Source of the DNA: Deltaproteobacteria bacterium
Lineage (GTDB): Bacteria > JAUYMQ01
Length of the DNA: 6,881 bases
Assembly: GCA_030698575.1 (NCBI GenBank)
Contig: JAUYMQ010000289.1
Location: 1 to 6,881, forward strand
Direction of reading: 5' to 3'
The position numbers and the translations under genes are program-made. Below, in pieces: positions 6,280 through 6,881 of the stretch. Position 1 is the first letter of the stretch. Each line of letters begins with the position of its first letter. The notes under the pieces were generated by a model. It saw only the letters and a list, made by a program, of their open reading frames with translations. It was not told the origin of the DNA and ran no database searches.

Positions 6280-6881
6280 ATGCCGGAGGCCACCCCCCGC
6301 CGGAAGAAGGTCTTCCTGATCGACGGCAGCGGTTACATCTTCCGCGCCTTCTTTGCGATTACAACGCTTTCGACTTCCAAGGGTTTTCCCACCAACGCTA
6401 TTTTCGGCTTCGCGAACATGCTCATCAAGGTCCTCCGGGAGGAAGCGCCCGACTACGTCGTCATGGCGTTCGATGCGCCGGGGAAGACGTTCCGCGACGA
6501 CCTCTTCGCGAATTACAAGGCCAACCGCCCGGAGCCCCCGGACAGTCTCATCCCGCAGTTTTCCGTCATTCGCGACATGGTGCGCGCCTTCCGCGTGGGA
6601 CAGATCGAGATCGAAGGTTTCGAGGCCGACGACATCATCGGCACCCTCGCCGGGAAGCTCCGCGACTCGGGCATGGACGTGGTCATCGCGAGCGGCGACA
6701 AGGATCTTCTGCAGCTCGTGGACGAGCGGGTCATCATGCTCGATAGCATGAAGGACCGGCGCTACGGGCCCGCGGAGGTCGTCGAGCGCTTCGGGGTCCC
6801 TCCGGACAAGGTAATCGAGGTGCTGGGGCTGTCGGGCGACACCAGCGACAATATCCCCGGCGTTCCTGGCGTGGGTGAGAA
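6280..6881 (+). CDS. polA: DNA polymerase I, N-terminal 5'-3' exonuclease part
   Basis: The frame opens at ATG 6280 and runs off the window end, showing 200 residues. It is the 5'-3' exonuclease (FEN-like) domain found at the N-terminus of DNA polymerase I, which removes RNA primers and nicked strands during replication and repair. Metal-binding acidic residues are visible in the usual places: FLIDGSGYIFRAF (D15), MAFDAPGKTFRDDLF (D65), EGFEADDIIG (E115, D117, D118), SGDKDLLQL (D140, D142) and GLSGDTSDNIPGVPGVGE (D187, D190), the last leading into the helix-3-turn-helix DNA-binding loop. The ATG is 7 nt after the small gene; a G-run at 6262-6268 lies 11 nt upstream and is a weak ribosome site. 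The polymerase domain lies beyond the window, so a stand-alone exonuclease cannot be formally excluded, though the close fit to PolA makes it unlikely. Its link to the hem operon is probably only shared transcription. Confidence 0.93.
   Translation, partial: MPEATPRRKKVFLIDGSGYIFRAFFAITTLSTSKGFPTNAIFGFANMLIKVLREEAPDYVVMAFDAPGKTFRDDLFANYKANRPEPPDSLIPQFSVIRDMVRAFRVGQIEIEGFEADDIIGTLAGKLRDSGMDVVIASGDKDLLQLVDERVIMLDSMKDRRYGPAEVVERFGVPPDKVIEVLGLSGDTSDNIPGVPGVGE

Noticed and set aside
5076-6293. 405-residue open frame on the minus strand opposite hemB and the small gene
   Set aside because: hemB on the + strand is unmistakable, and the minus frame shows low-complexity His/Arg/Ala/Gly-rich composition with no recognisable motif; typical antisense shadow of high-GC codon bias.
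6353-6751. 132-residue + strand open frame overlapping polA
   Set aside because: It is Ser/Arg-rich and out of frame with the clear PolA exonuclease sequence, whose frame runs unbroken from 6280 to the window end.

Overview
The window is GC-rich bacterial chromosomal DNA, and every gene in it reads on the + strand. Its core is a compact tetrapyrrole (heme/siroheme) biosynthesis operon: hemX-like membrane protein (538-1332), hemA (1338-2609), hemC (2615-3553), a cobA-hemD fusion (3550-5094) and hemB (5091-6071). It is flanked by the C-terminal part of a macro-domain gene (1-426, cut by the window start). Downstream lie a 62-residue DUF4177-like protein (6084-6272) and the start of polA (6280 onward, cut by the window end).

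The genes of the operon work together as follows. HemA (glutamyl-tRNA reductase) starts the C5 route to 5-aminolevulinate (ALA). HemB condenses two ALA into porphobilinogen. HemC joins four porphobilinogens into hydroxymethylbilane. The HemD half of the fusion closes the ring to uroporphyrinogen III, and the CobA half methylates that product to precorrin-2, towards siroheme or cobalamin. The glutamate-1-semialdehyde aminotransferase (hemL) and the uroporphyrinogen decarboxylase (hemE) are not in the window. Spacing is very tight: gaps of 5, 5, 12 and 7 nt, plus ATGA and GTGA overlaps at the two internal junctions. This suggests one transcript with translational coupling, possibly reading into the DUF4177-like gene and polA.

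The only real intergenic region (427-537) holds a good sigma70-type promoter candidate, TTGACA-N18-TATCAT. The octamer TCCCGGGA occurs on each side of the -10 box, making a perfect inverted repeat that could be an operator.

Organism: use of the C5 pathway argues against an alphaproteobacterium. The hemX-hemA-hemC-cobA/hemD-hemB layout, the high GC and the frequent GTG starts would fit a deltaproteobacterial/myxobacterial lineage or a GC-rich phylum such as Gemmatimonadota or Eisenbacteria. This placement is an inference from layout and is weak. I see no mobile element, CRISPR array, tRNA or rRNA, and no convincing sign of an undescribed system. The most worthwhile leads are the palindromic repeat over the promoter, the DUF4177-like gene between hemB and polA, and a few unusual residues in HemC, HemD and HemX.
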